NCBI GenBank assembly: GCA_013398175.1
Contig: VZRZ01007867.1
Span: 1,221,973-1,285,972, forward strand
Direction: 5' to 3'
From: Climacteris rufus
Taxonomy: Eukaryota; Chordata; Aves; Passeriformes; Climacteridae
Length of the DNA stretch: 64,000 bases
The position numbers and the translations under genes were made by a program. Numbering within the stretch: position 1 is the stretch's first letter; each line of letters opens with the position of its first letter. The notes under the pieces were generated by a model. That model was not told the origin of the DNA and ran no database searches. It saw only the letters and a program-made list of their open reading frames with translations. Shown one piece after another: positions 14,201 to 28,392 of the stretch.

Positions 14201-17200
14201 TGCCATCAAATCAGTAGAACTGGTTTGAGTTGATAGACCAGCACGTAGCTATAATTTTAAAATTGTACTATTACAACAGAATTAATGACAACACTAATAA
14301 ACAGAACAAAAATTGTTAACAATTTAAAACATTAATAAAAATGTGTTCAGGTGATAAAAGAATTCATAAACTTAACACTTCATACTAGTTTCCCTAAATC
14401 CAAGAAACAGAGCTAGCTGCAAAACCAGATAAAATAAAGGTTCTCACATTTTTCATCTTGTGTGTATGGCTTGTAAACCTAAACCTAAACACGGAGAACA
14501 CAGAACCAGGCACTTCCCCAAATTATTGCTGGAAAAATGGCAACATCATTTGTAACAGAAATTTTAGGGGCAGGGGTAGGTGGAGCTGACACAACCTCAC
14601 GTGACAGAAAAGGAATTCTGAACCCAAGACCGAATTTCCGCAGGAACTAAGGAAGCAGGGATAGCTCAGGGAATGAACCAGGCCCCAGATGAGCCCAAAA
14701 CAATGGGCAGGCTCTGCTGGGTTCTGAGCAGGGTGTAAGGGATGACTTCATCTCCCTGTCTAAATACACGTGTACACACATCTTCATAAAAACACTTCAC
14801 ATGTATTTAACACTCAAGATACAAACCCAACGCTGGAATTGTGTCTACTTAGGCACCAGCCCAGCTGAGATTCCTGTTCAGTGTTTTAGGAAGGTAGGTT
14901 CTCTGGCTGAAAGGCTGTAATTGGGACTCTGATCCCGCTCACAGGGCACTGAGAAGGTTCATTTCCCTCCCGTGACGCCGCAGGCGCGGGGCTGGAAGCG
15001 CCGTCGGTGTCTCACAGAACTGGGTACCTGTCAATACCTGCTGGGGCTGACAGTCCCACACCTCACAGCAGCTCACATTTCAGCCATTGCTTTCCTCAGA
15101 GGAATGCAGCTTCCCCCCCTCCTTCTTGTTTAAACGTTCTGCTTTCAACTCAGCAAAAACAACTGCAGGCCTCTGTAAAAGCAGAGGCACAACCTGGCAC
15201 CTAGAATTGAATCCATCTGTGAGGAGCCCACCTCTAGTTCAGAAGTCAGTTCTAATATAAAGTTTTTCTTTTTCTATTTTTCTTTAAAACATAACATAAT
15301 GAAATTTAACACCAGGTATACTCAAACGAATTCATTTTAAAACAAGCAAACGATGCAGAGCTGCAATAGCAATTTTATACCGTGAATTTTGAGCAGTGCA
15401 GTGACACTCATCTTTGGCTACCATGAAAAGCACTGCCTGCAAGTATCTGGTTCTGTGTTCTTTTGCCATACAACAAAATGAAGAAGTCAAGTTTAAGTGC
15501 TAGTCTCTCCCTGGCACACATTACATTCAGGCAGATAAAAGGAGCAAGAAACCAAGTTTGAAGCCAAAATCAAAGGACAATACTAAAGGTGACCACACCA
15601 CTTCTGTGGAAAAGCCATTCACAGGAGTGACCATGGTTCTGGAATAGTGCAGCCCTCTTTTATTCTCAGTGAAAAACCTATCAGTCATCCAGCTTCATGG
15701 TTCTGCCCTTTGCTGAGTGTTTTGCTACTCTTAAAAGGAAAATCTAATACAGACCCTCCATCTTTGCTTACTCACGTGTTTGTGATAACATCAACACAAA
15801 GCTACTGACTGTGGAATGTTTCCACAAACTGCATTTGAATATTTAGTGCTTTTAAGCCTGTAATTAAAATGGACACCTCGCAGAATAATGTGGCTTCAAA
15901 AAGACTCATAAACAGCCCTAATTTAACTAGGGGCATGACATGCCATTTTAGAATCTTTTAAATAAAATATTTTGGCCCTTTCCTCTCTCTTCCCCACTGA
16001 CCTAACTTGACCAACTTATTCTGAAGCAGAACTTAAATCATTACAGAAATATGAAATTTAAATCTCACCTCTCAAAACACAGCTGGCTATAAAAGACCTT
16101 AAAATAATACTAAAAGCTTTAGTCATTCAAATGTCTGTAAAACACAGTAGGATATACCTTGTATTTACAAAACATATTCTAACATTTGCAAAATGTGTTT
16201 CTTAATGTGGACTTTTCTAAGTTGTGTGCTTTTAACACTGAAGTGGCAGAGAATTCAGAATGAAGTGTGCACAGGAAAAGTAAAATCCCTGACAAGGCAC
16301 AACCTCCGCCTGTTTCCTCTCTCAGCCAAGAGTCACGTCCCTGCTTTCGGCACAGGGAGGTTTTCCATGGCAGTCCCTGACTCACAGAGGAGCAGTGAGG
16401 TGCTGCAAAACATGGAACCCACACAGGACTGGAGTGAGGGCTGAGGGGGAGGGATGGGGAAAGTTTGGGAGAACTTTTTAAATCCCTTAGTCTCTAATTA
16501 GCTTCCATTGTAACACTGTAATGTTAAAATGAGGAAGTTGTTCAGCTGCTTCAGGAGGAATTCTTTCTTTTAAACTAACTTTATTGACTCTATTTATTAC
16601 CTATATAAAAGTGTTGTAATTACACAAACGATTACTAAATGCATTATTCACAGAACATAATTATTGCAGCATTACAACTCAAAAAGCCCTTAACAGCAGA
16701 AGGCATAGTCCTACCTGGAGGTTGAAGCTTATCCTCAGAAGAATATTAAGATTCAGAAGATATCAGTGGTGACAGACACACACCACCCTTGCAGCTTCTG
16801 CATCCTCCTTGTTGGCAGACCCTTCTGAGGCCAAGGACTGGGAAAGGCTGGGCAGGGAATGTTCTCCCACAGCCCCATCCCTGTCCAGCACAGGTCTCTG
16901 TGTTCCCAGGCACTGCCAGAGGCCTGGGAGCTGAAGAGAACATCTGTGCTGAGCTGCCCTGTACAAAACTGCTCAACTTAAACTACTGCCACGTTCTCTG
17001 AAACCTCACCTGCAGTCCCACCTTTCCTCCAGGGATGGGTGCAAGGAGAACAAACAAAGAAAGATTCTATCCCTTATGGTTGTGAAGCAAGTATGAAATG
17101 GTGCAGTGAGCTCTCTACCTGTGCATGAAACAAACACGTGGAGGTGGGAAAGAATTTCATCTCAGTGGGCATTCATTCTGAAACTGCAGTGATACTGGTT

Positions 17201-19169
17201 TATGCTTTTTTTGGTTTATTACACTGAAAAGAAAGTATCTCAGAGCTATGAATAACACTCGTTTTTGCACCACAAGTGGGTGGATGCCTTGCCCCCCTGC
17301 ACTCAATCACAGCCAGGCAGCAGGGAACCCGAGGGAAGGAAAACCAAACTGAAGAGCCCAAGGTGTGCACTGAAGTTCCAGAAAATCTCAAAAATCCACT
17401 GGATGACTAAAAGCCACGATTCCAGCAGAGGACATACACATCTTGACCATCCCTTTGTCTGCAGAGGGCAGTGTCTCATGTTTGCATCTCAAATGGATGA
17501 AACTCTAAACCTAAATTATTCATTAACAGATTACAAATTTCCTCTTGTACATGAAAGAAGCATTTAAGCAGTCTCAGGAGAAAAACTGAACTAAAAAGGA
17601 CACTAAAAATCATGGGTATAATTGCTGCAGTGGGAATGACAAGAAGGGGTCTAAGATGGTATTTCTCTTCCCCAAATACTGTGCTTATTCCCACATCCAC
17701 ATTTGTTAAGCCCCAGCTGGGGCTTCTGGCTGCCCAATACCCAAGAAGTCTGTTATTTTGCAAAAAGACATAAACCCAGCAAGCTTCTTATAAGGTTTAA
17801 AGAAGCATTAAAATGATGTACAGCACCCTTCAGGGTTGCAGTCTTGGTTCAAATATGTGCCTGAAACTCAGTGGCCATCATTCACAGCCCACGGATGTGG
17901 AAATAAATGTGCAATTCAAAGCTGTGCTGGGAAGCAGAGGCAGGAGGCAGCTCCAGGGGAACAACCCTGGGCTGGCTCACCTATTGCTCTGATACCTGCA
18001 ACTGGCAACGATGGGATTTAAGAGCGCTGGAGACAATTCCAGGATTTCCATTTGTTCTGCATTACTATAATTAGAGCTTCCGGATCACGGTTTGCACTGA
18101 GAGCAGCAGCAAAGGCTTCAAGGTGGAAGAGACTCGGATCAGATGGGTCAGACAGGGAGAAAGGCTGGAGAGAACACTCAGAGGTTCTGGTGAAAAGGAG
18201 GTGTGTTTCTACATCACCTGCCCCGTATCAGGTGCCTATTTATACACACACAGCCTATAAACACCATAACCATATGTGAAACACAGCTTTTATCACACAG
18301 CAGCGTTTCAGCTCCACTTCCTGTCCTCAGCAGCAAATTATTAATTCACCACAAAAAAGGGCTGTCTGAGCACAGGAACTGATAAGTTACACAGAAGTTA
18401 ATATTATGTGACTACCAGATACAGCCACTCCTGCTTTCTTCTCCATTTTGCTGCCTAAGAGGTTTTTGCAGCATCTTGCACACAGTGGCTGCCCTGCACG
18501 GATGGGGGTGCTCAGAAGCAGTGACAGGTGCAGAGCTTTCAAAACAGCACTTTTCCCTCACACCATCCCACCCACGTTCAGCTCCAGCTTGGAAAGCTGC
18601 AGTTATCTGCTTTGTAGGAACGCACACGCACAGGAAGCCCAGGGAACACACTGCCAACAAGCAGATGAGAAAATTAAAAAAGATCTGAGACGCTAATAAA
18701 CCGTGCCAGAATTACACACTGCATCTAAATACAGGTTTTAAGGGAACATCACTGGAGTATTTCTGCAGATAAGCATATCCTTCATTTTAATTAAGGAAGA
18801 AAATTTCCCTCCTTTGAATGAGCTCACTTCCATTGGAGAGACCCATGTTTTACTAACACACCTTAAGATTTTTGGTTTCTTTGCTTAAAGACAATAGAGT
18901 GGGGAAGAAAAAAAGCTTAAGGCCTATATGATTTACATTCGGGTCACTGACTTTCCTGATTGTGGCTCCAAACATCAAGCCTTAAAAAAAACCCCACAAG
19001 CCCCACACTGCTCTGCAGAACTTCCTTCTGTTACTTACATTCATTTTTATCAGCACAAACTGCAGATATCCAGTGGAGTTACAGTCAAAAGGTATCCCAA
19101 GGGGAAAAAAAAAATCTTTGAGTAACAGCTCAATGAAAAAATGCAACTTTTTAAAATGCTGTCTGGACA

Positions 19170-19280
19170 CAATCCTGAGTAAGGTGCTTGAGGGGACCCT
19201 GCTTGAGCAGAGAGATGGGACTGTATGGCCTCCATGGTCCCTTCCAACCACACCCCTCCTGCCTGATCCTGTGATTACTG
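19170..19280 (+). mobile_element. CR1-like LINE 3' end
   Basis: The stretch ends with 'ctccatggtcccttccaacc' followed by 'atcctgtgatt', the typical 3' end of avian CR1 (…GGTCCCTTCCAACC…ATTCTGTGATT). It is preceded by a 'gacactgcttgag'-like body fragment. No ORF2 remains; it is a 5'-truncated copy, as usual for CR1. It supports an avian or other sauropsid genome. Confidence 0.75.
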
Positions 19281-20996
19281 ATTTCTAAGAAAGCGTGCAT
19301 GGAAACTGCCAGACATTTAAACAGACTGCAAAGAAAAATCTGTTTCAACTTTCTGCATGTCCAGCATTAATCCATTACGATGCCCTGTGGTGTGGATGTC
19401 AGGAGTAAATGTGAAACAGTTCAGAACTTAAAAGAGACACTACTTAAACATGGATATTACAACCTGATTCACCCTGTAAGCCATGTATGCATAAAAACAG
19501 CATGTGCTTGTACAGATTCTGGTAATTACAGAGGTTTCAAAAAAACACCGTGTTTCACACAATATAAACACAGTAATTGTCACATTATCTCACAATCTAC
19601 ATTGTGATTTCAATTATGCACAACAAAGGGACTGCTCATGAGAACTAAGCTGAGAGAGTAAATCACACCCCTCATAATAATAGTAACAAACCTGTGTTCA
19701 TTAGTGTTTGTTTGTTTTTAAAAGGTATTTGTTCAACTATTACAAACATCTCTTACAGACTGGTGAAAAAGAAAAATGCACTGGGTGCGGCATCAACCTT
19801 TCATTTGTAAGACTTGTCTTGAGGGAAATCAGTTTCATATTCTTCACAGCCACGTGACTTTATCAGAAAACCACAGTGCACAATTTTGGCATAATTAGCA
19901 GGACCTTCTTAAATACAGCCCAGAAGAAAGCTCTGAGGGAAACAAACACATTTCACATCATTAGGGAAAGTCAGAGCTGAAATGGAGGTACCAGCATCTG
20001 CACACAACAGCAGAAATCCCACCTATTTTTAGTTCACAATTCCAATAAGAAAACAGCTGGGAGTCTAACGAAATTATCTTGGTGACAAATTTAATGGACT
20101 GAACACTAAAGTTACTATTTTTAAGTAAAGTTCCTAATTATCCTTCAAAACAAGAAGCAATTAAGCAGCAGCGGAGCTACAGCTTCCCAAGCGTCTGCAA
20201 GGCTCAGCTCCAATCAGATTGAAACTGGGAAATGGCTCAACACCTTTCTGATCCTAAAAGTTGGTTGAGGGCCAAGCTTGGGGTTTGGTTGGGGTTTTTT
20301 TTAGACTAATGAAAGCAGTTCTGCTTTGACCTGTCCGGTCCTGCCTTGCACTGTTTTTCCCTGCCCGAGCCTCGGCGCAGCTGCACGGTTCGCAGCGCGC
20401 CCGGGCGAGGAGATGCTGGGGAGGGAAGGGAAATGGAGCACACGGGGTCTGGAGGAGCTGCTGGGAACCCGAAATGAGAACACACTGCTTGGAGCACAGA
20501 GCACCTCAGCTCTGTGGGAGAGAGGTGGATAGGGAAGTGCTCCAGGAGCAATGGAGAAGGGCCAAGGATCCCACCTAGCAAAGAGCTCTGAGAGAGCATG
20601 AAGGAATTCTGGTATTTTCAAATTTACTGAAACAACCACATAAATCATAATAAAGTGAGTTATAATCTGACATGTTCTCCTCCAAAAGCTAGCCATTTTA
20701 ATGACTGCTCCCCTTGAAAACACACTGGGGCTTAACGAGTCTGCTGTACTTGTAACCTCACATGAGACCATTCCACACTTCATACATACCATACATCTCA
20801 TTTTTGAAATGAATTTTGAGCAACAGAGGTACAGAATTAGAGTTAGCATTCAAAATACACAGATAACATACTAATATCTACATTTTAATGTGACACAGTA
20901 AGATCTTAGCCCACTTGGAGAATACATCATGGTAAAACATGGTCGAAATCTATCCTTTCATCCCTTCTACCAAACCACTTCATCATGAGATTGAAG

Positions 20997-21038
20997 ATCA
21001 AGAATCTTGATGACAAGATCTTGATCAAGATTCTTGAT
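20997..21038. repeat. 15-bp inverted repeat (hairpin) inside a 27-bp tandem duplication
   Basis: Arms 20997-21011 and 21024-21038 are perfect reverse complements with a 12-nt loop; the loop contains the 10-bp palindrome CAAGATCTTG. The same block is also a direct repeat of a 20-mer (20996-21015 and 21023-21042) with one mismatch. Confidence 0.85.
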
Positions 21039-22682
21039 GACATTACAATACTTCTTGGCACTAGCACCACAAATGATTGATCATCTTCACTCATCTGACT
21101 TCACTGAAAACCTCACACTATCCAAAATCACCCAAGGGTTTTTGCAGATGTGAGCTTTTGTAGCCTTCTTGAAGAAGAGCTGTAACAAAACACCGGTTTA
21201 CAAAGGGGGAAACTGTGTTTCAGCCAAGCCTGGCCTTTGATGACAAAATGTGTGTATCCTGAAGCAGTTCAGCTCCATGGAACAGAGGTGAACAGTGGGT
21301 CCTCCAGAGTAAACAAGGAGAAACCATTCCAGCTGAGGGAAGGAGACTGCACACCTTAACTGCAAACTCTGTTCTTCATGGCACACACACTGACAGGCAG
21401 AGCTAATGAAAACACCAAAATGAAACAATAATCAAGAGGCTCATTCTTGAGACTCAATTTGATGAAAAAATATCCAGAGAGTGGCCTCTTCATGAACTTG
21501 TAAGGAAATTTTTCTTAGCAGATACAAAGCTTCAAGATGTGCAGTCCCTGATTTTGTAATGTCATAAATGTGCAATTAAAATTAAAATGCGCCTTAACAG
21601 CAGTGGTGGACAGTGTGGACTTCAGGAACTTTGCATTTATTTATAAAAAATTACTTCAGAAGGTTGCCTTTTTTTTTTAATGTGAAAAATACAAATCTCT
21701 GAGCCAAGATCCCACAGCAGACCCGGCCACCTGACCCAGGCTGGATGTGGCTCCTGCCAGGAGCCAAGGCTCCTTCCCTCCCCCAGCTGCAGGAGCCCTC
21801 CTAAAAATAGTCCCAAATTTGAGCTTTTACTCAGGCTGCAGTTTCCATGAGCCCTCTGGGGGAAGGGGAACCTTGCAGAGTACCCAAGGCATTCACACAA
21901 AATTTACTGGGCAGCCAACAGGTTTCAAGTGTAAATTGTCATCCAGACACTGAACCCCCTCACTTTCATAATGAACACACTACAGTTTAGCTTTATTGGT
22001 GCATATCCTTCTCAGAGACTTAATTAGTGTGCCACAATACAAATATAGTTAACACAGATTTATATTTAACCATAACAACTTATTTTAAGACGTTTCAGCT
22101 ACAAAATCAATGTATAATATACTACGGAGTAATCAGTTTAAAATCACAAAGCCTATCAGTGACATCCTGCTACAAAATTACTCTTAACCACACGTAAAAT
22201 CAGCCAGCAATTTCTTCCAGTTTATTCAGAACTTAGTCACATACTATAAAAAGTATGTAAAGTTACTTAAGCTCAGCTTCAGTTTGAGAACTTCTTCACC
22301 TAATATGAGCCTAATCTATTTTTTAATTTTCAGCCTGCCCCTTCTGAAGTCAGGATTTTATGACCATGTTCTCTTGCATGCAAGCACATGGTCTCAATAA
22401 ACTTTTGAGCCTGCTGGTAAATTTATACCAAATGTACTGCAGACATCTTTGTCTCTAAAGAACAGTAACTTCAGCAATACCTGTGACTGCAGGCAAGCAC
22501 CCAGACAAAAGAAATTTCAACTGAAGTCCCCAGTGAAGGAAAGGCTTTGGCTTATCACTGAACAAGGGAGTTCACAGAAGAGGAAAATGAAGGAGAGAAC
22601 AGGCAGGCCAGCAGCATTCAGTCCTTCCTCTCCCTGGGACTGGCAGTGATGTGTTTGCAGTGTTTCAGCCCAGGGAGTAATT

Positions 22683-22694
22683 GGGAATCGAACC
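22683..22694 (-). repeat. tRNA B-box-like sequence
   Basis: Reverse complement reads GGTTCGATTCCC, a perfect Pol III B box. The flanks do not form a proper T stem and no clear A box was found, so this is at best a decayed tRNA pseudogene or tRNA-derived SINE, or chance. Confidence 0.3.
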
Positions 22695-23211
22695 TGGCGC
22701 TTTCACGCTGTACCAGCAAATGTCCTGGCCTCATTTCATCCTCGTATCAGCAATTTTCTGTTGCTTTCTATCTTTCAAAACACTGTTGCTTTTAATTCCT
22801 TTTATAAAGCAAGTCTTTAAAGAGGTTTTACAGTATTTTTTAGGTCTTAGCTTGATAAAAGCATTCCCCTAATTGTCACCCTCTAATCCTGAGCTGTTCC
22901 TTTTCGCAGCAATGCAGATGAGCAGTGAGAGCTCTCGTAAAAAATCACCTCCCATGCTCCAAAAGCCGTAGTGTGCCTGCTCACAGTGAGCACCAGAAAC
23001 AGCAGCTCCCAAGGTCAGGCAAAAAGCTCCAGCAGCCACTCACCCACCCAGCCAGCAAAGTGCAAAATGGTAAAAAAACAGCGGCCACACCTGCTCCACA
23101 CTGGTGGCTCTCGCAGCACTGGGGCAGCACATCATTCCAGCAGCCTTTTCCTGCTGCAGCAGTGTTTGCTGTGCCTTGCACAGCAGCAGCAGCCACACCT
23201 GGGGCTCCCCC

Positions 23212-23411
23212 CAGCACTGCACCCCACATCAGCCTCCTGGCACTGCCACCCCCAGCCAGCCCAGCACTGCACCCCACATCAGCCTCCTGGCACTGCCACC
23301 CCCAGCCAGCTCAGCACTGCACCCCACATCAGCCTCCTGGCACTGCCACCCCCCAGCCAAACCCAGCACTGCACCCTACATCAGCCTCCTGGCACTGCCA
23401 CCCCCCAGCCC
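23212..23411. repeat. Minisatellite, 50-52 bp unit, four copies
   Basis: Unit begins CAGCACTGCACCCCACATCA and continues with GCCTCCTGGCACTGCCACCC. Copies start at 23212, 23262, 23312 and 23364 and are nearly identical. The repeat creates proline/histidine-rich open frames in three plus-strand frames, which are therefore not evidence of a gene. Confidence 0.95.
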
Positions 23412-26400
23412 TCCCAGGAATGATGCTCCAGCCTTACTCGGGCCCTGCAGAAATGATGCAACCAATGCCACGCTCTTCCTTGTTTCCTCAAGTGTTTTAT
23501 TTATAGCTTGCCCTGTATTTTGTGCCTGCACATCTTCCTCCTGCAGGAGGGATTCCTAGGGAAGGCTGCTCCAGCTCACAGGGAAGTCTTGTACTCTGCT
23601 TGTTTCTGTCTCACACCAAATTATTTGAATCACAGCTCAGAACTCTCCTCATTCGAGGCTTTCTCTGTTTGCATAAAGGGATGTTGCACGAGCATGGGAG
23701 AGGAGGGTGAGTAGAAATTGATTCTCAGGAACTAATACAAGTTTTAAGAGTTGCTTGGATTGATTCTCACCACCTGACAGCTGCAGTGTTTCACCACTAC
23801 AATAATCCATGACTGCTACACCATTAAGTCCGATACTTGCAGTTCAAGATGTCATTTGCTCTGCTTTACAATAAGCTTATGGGAATTTTACAGTAAAACT
23901 GAGCACATTTTTTATATTAATGGGTAAGACTCAAGAGTACTACACTTCTGTGAGGTACATAACAACCTTACAGAGTTTACACAGTCACAACTCCTCTTAT
24001 TTAAATTCTCACCCTAATTCATTCTGACTCAATTAATTTATGACATTCATCCATTACCAATTCAGACTGACCACTACTTGTCTTCACAAAACCCAGAGGA
24101 TTGAAGGATTACCGTGTAAACAATAATCTACTATTTTACCCATTCCAATTTTCTCAAAAGACATGTTTTGTGCAATGTGATTACAGAAGTTTCACCTGCA
24201 GCAAACAGTTATTTTTTCGGGTGAATTTGTTGCACTTTCCCTATCAGAAAAAAAGTATATTCTCTACCTGGTGAAAGTAAGATTAAAAATACAGAAAAAA
24301 GAGCAATATCACTGCAAGATGATGTATCTACAGTGAAGGCAAATGCAACAATCTTGAGCTTTTTAGCCTTTATGTAGCTTTGCCAGTTGTCTGACTTCAT
24401 GCACGTGTCAAACCCCATCAAACACTGGGCCTGTCCTCAGCAAATGCAGCAAGGGTGTGTTCATCAGCTCTGCAGGAGCAGCCCCACACCGTGTTTACTG
24501 CAGTGGTGAGATCCCCTCACTCCAGGAATGTGTGGCATCACTGCAAGGATGAAAGGCTGCTCAGCAGGACACCAAGGAATCCACACCATCACAGATACCT
24601 GTGAAACCTGTTAATGAATTAATTCACAGGAGGAGCGTTTTAACTCCACCTAATTCAAGTGAGTTCCTACTAGCATGGATCCAGGCTCTCCAATTTTTCT
24701 TAATCTTTACAATCATGAAAGAAAAATAAAGTTGTGTAGTACTGCTGTGGTAGTAACTTCATTTAATGGTCTTCTATAACAATGCAACATACTAAGTTCT
24801 TGAATAAATTGTGTCAGACCTATAACAACACTGCTGAATTGCTCAGAATGGATTGCACATTGAGTCAGGGCTGTGAATGCACACACCACCTTGTTTACCA
24901 ATATATTAGTTGTTTGAAAAATATTGGTCATTTTAATTACATGGAAAGTGACTGATGAAGTCTCAACATTTAACAATCAATCAATCAACAAAAGCCAACC
25001 CCGTACATCCTGATTAGAAGTTGGTAACACAAGCATTCAGGGTGGCAACTCTGTTTTGCAGCACTAACCCCAGGTAAGTTTAGCTTTAGGCATCCTGTAC
25101 AGAGCCAGTGTTGTTCACTAATTCTCATTCTGTTACAAACTTGTAGCTATCAACAGAGCAAGAGACCAACACAATGTCCACAGCATCTCCTCCAAAAGCC
25201 TCAGTGGACAAAATATGTTTTTTCATACATTTCTATCATATTCACTCACCCTGTAACTTAATGCCACAACAAAAGCTTCTGAGGATGGAAAGAAAGTACA
25301 GTGGGAAGGAATGAGGAACCTGTTGCCATTAAAATGCCAAAATTAGTGAGCGTTTAATTAACCAAAGGTTTTGGCTTATATTCCATCTCCTGCTGTATTG
25401 CATTTCAACACTCTCCCTTCACCCACAAAAAAAATTCCACTGCATTTGCATTTGTAGGTTTGCAGAGAACAGAACCACAAAAAAAAAAAGCAGAAGCCTG
25501 AAGAGGTATCAGAAATATGTTGACTAAGAAGTCCAGACATTACTGAACCAAACAGACTTGAAAGCAATTACAAAAATATGCATCTGACACTTGCTTTTAA
25601 AAAAGCTGAAGATTATTTTAATTTCTTTTTTTGAAACAGGAATCCCTCGGATTATGCATATTTTGTCATTTATCTGTATGTTTAAAATCACTTGGTGATG
25701 CAAGCATAATATTCTTTAACAAAAAACATAGCTTGCCATTTTTACCACTAGTAACAAGGAATCTGTTCTTCTCTTCAGTGAATTATTTTTAACTCTGTTA
25801 ATTAACATTATGGGTACAGGCCACCCATCAAGAAATTTGGCTAGAGAACTTTGTCTGCAGAATTCTGGACTGTAGCCAAATAGTTTTAGTACAGAATTAT
25901 CTTGTGAAGATGCATCACTCTTAGGTTTATATAGCAGTAGTTACTTATACATTTACATTCTTTGGTAATAACAACTTTGCTTTCAAAGGAGACTGTTAAA
26001 GCAAAGTATTAGTGGAGATACATCCTGAGCAAACTACACACTGGACTCCACTCAGTATTCTCCTCCAGATAACTAAAATGTCAATATGTCTGTTATCTAA
26101 CTCTGTCTTCAAAACACTCTCCTGATGTTCTTCTGACATTCAAAAGGAAACTTCTCTGTTAGAGGAGCACAGCAACCTAGTGACCAAATCATGTGGGTGT
26201 CTGCTTACTAACTCAGAAAAAAATTACTATTTTGAGGACGAATTTGATTTAAATAAAATGCTTACATTCATGTCCGACTTCGAAAAATACTCTAGATCCA
26301 GTGCATGCCTAACCTGAGCAAATGTTGTGCATGTGAATTTGTTACTGAAACAAAGAAACTGCTGTTGTGTGAGCAAATCCATTCACACGTGACAGCAAAT

Positions 26401-26791
26401 AGAAAACACTGGAAATGAACCCATTTCCACTCAATCAGGCACTCATGAACACCAGGGTTTATCCTTTACTCTTGCAGGCATTAGCAAGTGATGCATTTAA
26501 ACTAAAATGCAAAGTCTGAGTATTTGGACACACGTCTGGGTCAAGAAATTGGGGAAGAAGTTCCAGTCAAGCTCTTTCGTGCTCTTCAGTTGGGTCAGGC
26601 CTGCCTCAAGGTGAAGGCAAATCCCCAAAATTTACAATTAGGCAGGGAAAGGAATCTGCAGCCAAAGGCCAGCAAGGAACTGGCACATTCACAGATGTGT
26701 GGAGCAAAGGAGAAATAAAAGCAGCAGATGAATGAAGGCAATGGGTCCAGGGGGCTCCCAAGGGCCCAGTGAGTGACAGAAGGAGGCAGAG

Positions 26792-26834
26792 GAGGAGGCA
26801 GAAACTGGATTTCTGAGGAGGCAGAAACTGGATT
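26792..26834. repeat. Tandem duplication, 23-bp period
   Basis: gaggaggcagaaactggatt occurs at 26792-26811 and 26815-26834. Confidence 0.9.
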
Positions 26835-28307
26835 CCTGCAGCACAACAGTTCACCTCCTTGACAGTAATGCAGAATGATGCAGAGGGCATCACACAGACC
26901 TCAAAAGCCTGTGGTATTTCAGCCTTTTGGACTTGTAAAGGTCTTTCTGCCATTATACCCATCACCTTTGTATCTTCCTTATTGGAGCACCACATTTGTA
27001 ACAATCCAGCAACCTACACTAGGACATCTTTTGGTTTACCTTTCTTCATAATTTATTTTGAAGACAGAAGTTTATCTGGGGTTGAGTGTAGCTTGAAATT
27101 ATGAATTTATGATTAGCTGTGACAAGAGTAGGAACATGTGCTGGATTCATAATCCATTTATTGGCTAAATTTAGGTAATCTGGTTTTCAGAGCACTTGCC
27201 AGCAGGCACATCCCTGCCACTGCCACTCAACAAAAAAGGGCACACACATGGAGGAGCTGGGTATAATTCAGCTATTATATATTTGTACTTGTGTTGTTGG
27301 CAGTGACTTTACTGAAGTCATGCAAAGACAGGAGTTACTGTGCCTCCCATCATCTACAGCAATACGCTTAATGCCCCACTAGACTGCAGAAAATGTTTAA
27401 CCTGGGCTGTACTTTTTTAATTGAAATTTAACCTTGTTTAAAACATGATCTTCTATTCCCTCAGGCTGAACACGGGGAGGGAGAAGACCCTAATTCAGTT
27501 ATCTCTAAGCACTCTGGAACAGAGTAAGGTGGGGTTTATAATCAAGACCAAGAATTAGATGATCTGGAGCTACTCCTTGGCTTGCCAAGGAATTCACACA
27601 GCAGTAGGCAAGCTCATCGGTTTTAGACCAGCAAAAGGGGACGTGAATATTATTCCTCCTCATGGGAATGCTGAACACTGTAATTGTTACTGTCCATAAG
27701 AAGCTCATGTATGCCAGGAATACAGGCCAGGGAAATTCCTGTCCTGTTGAATGTGAGCACACAGAGGAGCTGCAGGACACAAGAGGAACCACTCTGTCAA
27801 AATCACATCCAATGGAAAGAAAGTAAAAGGAAAAAGAAAAGTAATAAATATTATGAGTAAGAAACTAGACTAACAGTAGTACCACGGATAAATCAGGCAC
27901 TATTTAAAAAGTTGAGACTTTGAGCAAACACACTTTACTACATGTTCCATGAAGGGAACTTTGTCATGAAGAGAAATCAACATGGAAGAAAATCATTAAG
28001 TGCTCAGATCGGGGCTCTTAATTGCTCTCTAAAAGTCTGCAAATCCAGAAATAAAACACACCATAAATCTTAGTAAAAAAACAAAGAACTTACAACATCA
28101 GAAATTAAAAAACCCATGTGTCCACACGTGCTGATCCTTCAGCAGCCCCGCACAGCAGTCGGCTAACAGCCGCACTCCCTGCCTTTCTTTGATAAGTATT
28201 TTACAAACAAACATCTTCAAAAATACCCCTCATAAAACCCTTCTGGAGGAGCCTGGCACAGTTTCAAGGTATCAGAGAGGCTGTGCTGGTGCTGAAGTTC
28301 CAGAAAC

Positions 28308-28318
28308 GTGACTCTGCA
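28308..28318 (+). promoter_or_regulatory. Antioxidant-response-type motif
   Basis: GTGACTCTGCA fits the NRF2/small-MAF core RTGACNNNGCR. It lies at the edge of a locally GC-rich stretch (28300-28640). A short degenerate motif, so chance is quite possible. Confidence 0.25.
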
Positions 28319-28392
28319 CCTCCAGAGCCTCCTCCTTGCCCGAAATGGCAGCGCAGGAGGGAGGCGGCGGCAGGAACCAGCGGCAGAACGGG

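Noticed and set aside
17458..17471. CTCF-like tctgcagagggcag
   Set aside because: Two mismatches in the strongest positions (CCA start); too weak to list.
20301..20849. 182-residue minus-strand open frame
   Set aside because: No family resemblance, no splice context, composition typical of GC-rich intron; treated as chance.
22925..23559. Three overlapping plus-strand open frames of 150-193 residues
   Set aside because: They exist because a 50-bp minisatellite free of stops runs through them; composition is proline/histidine/alanine repeat with no domain.
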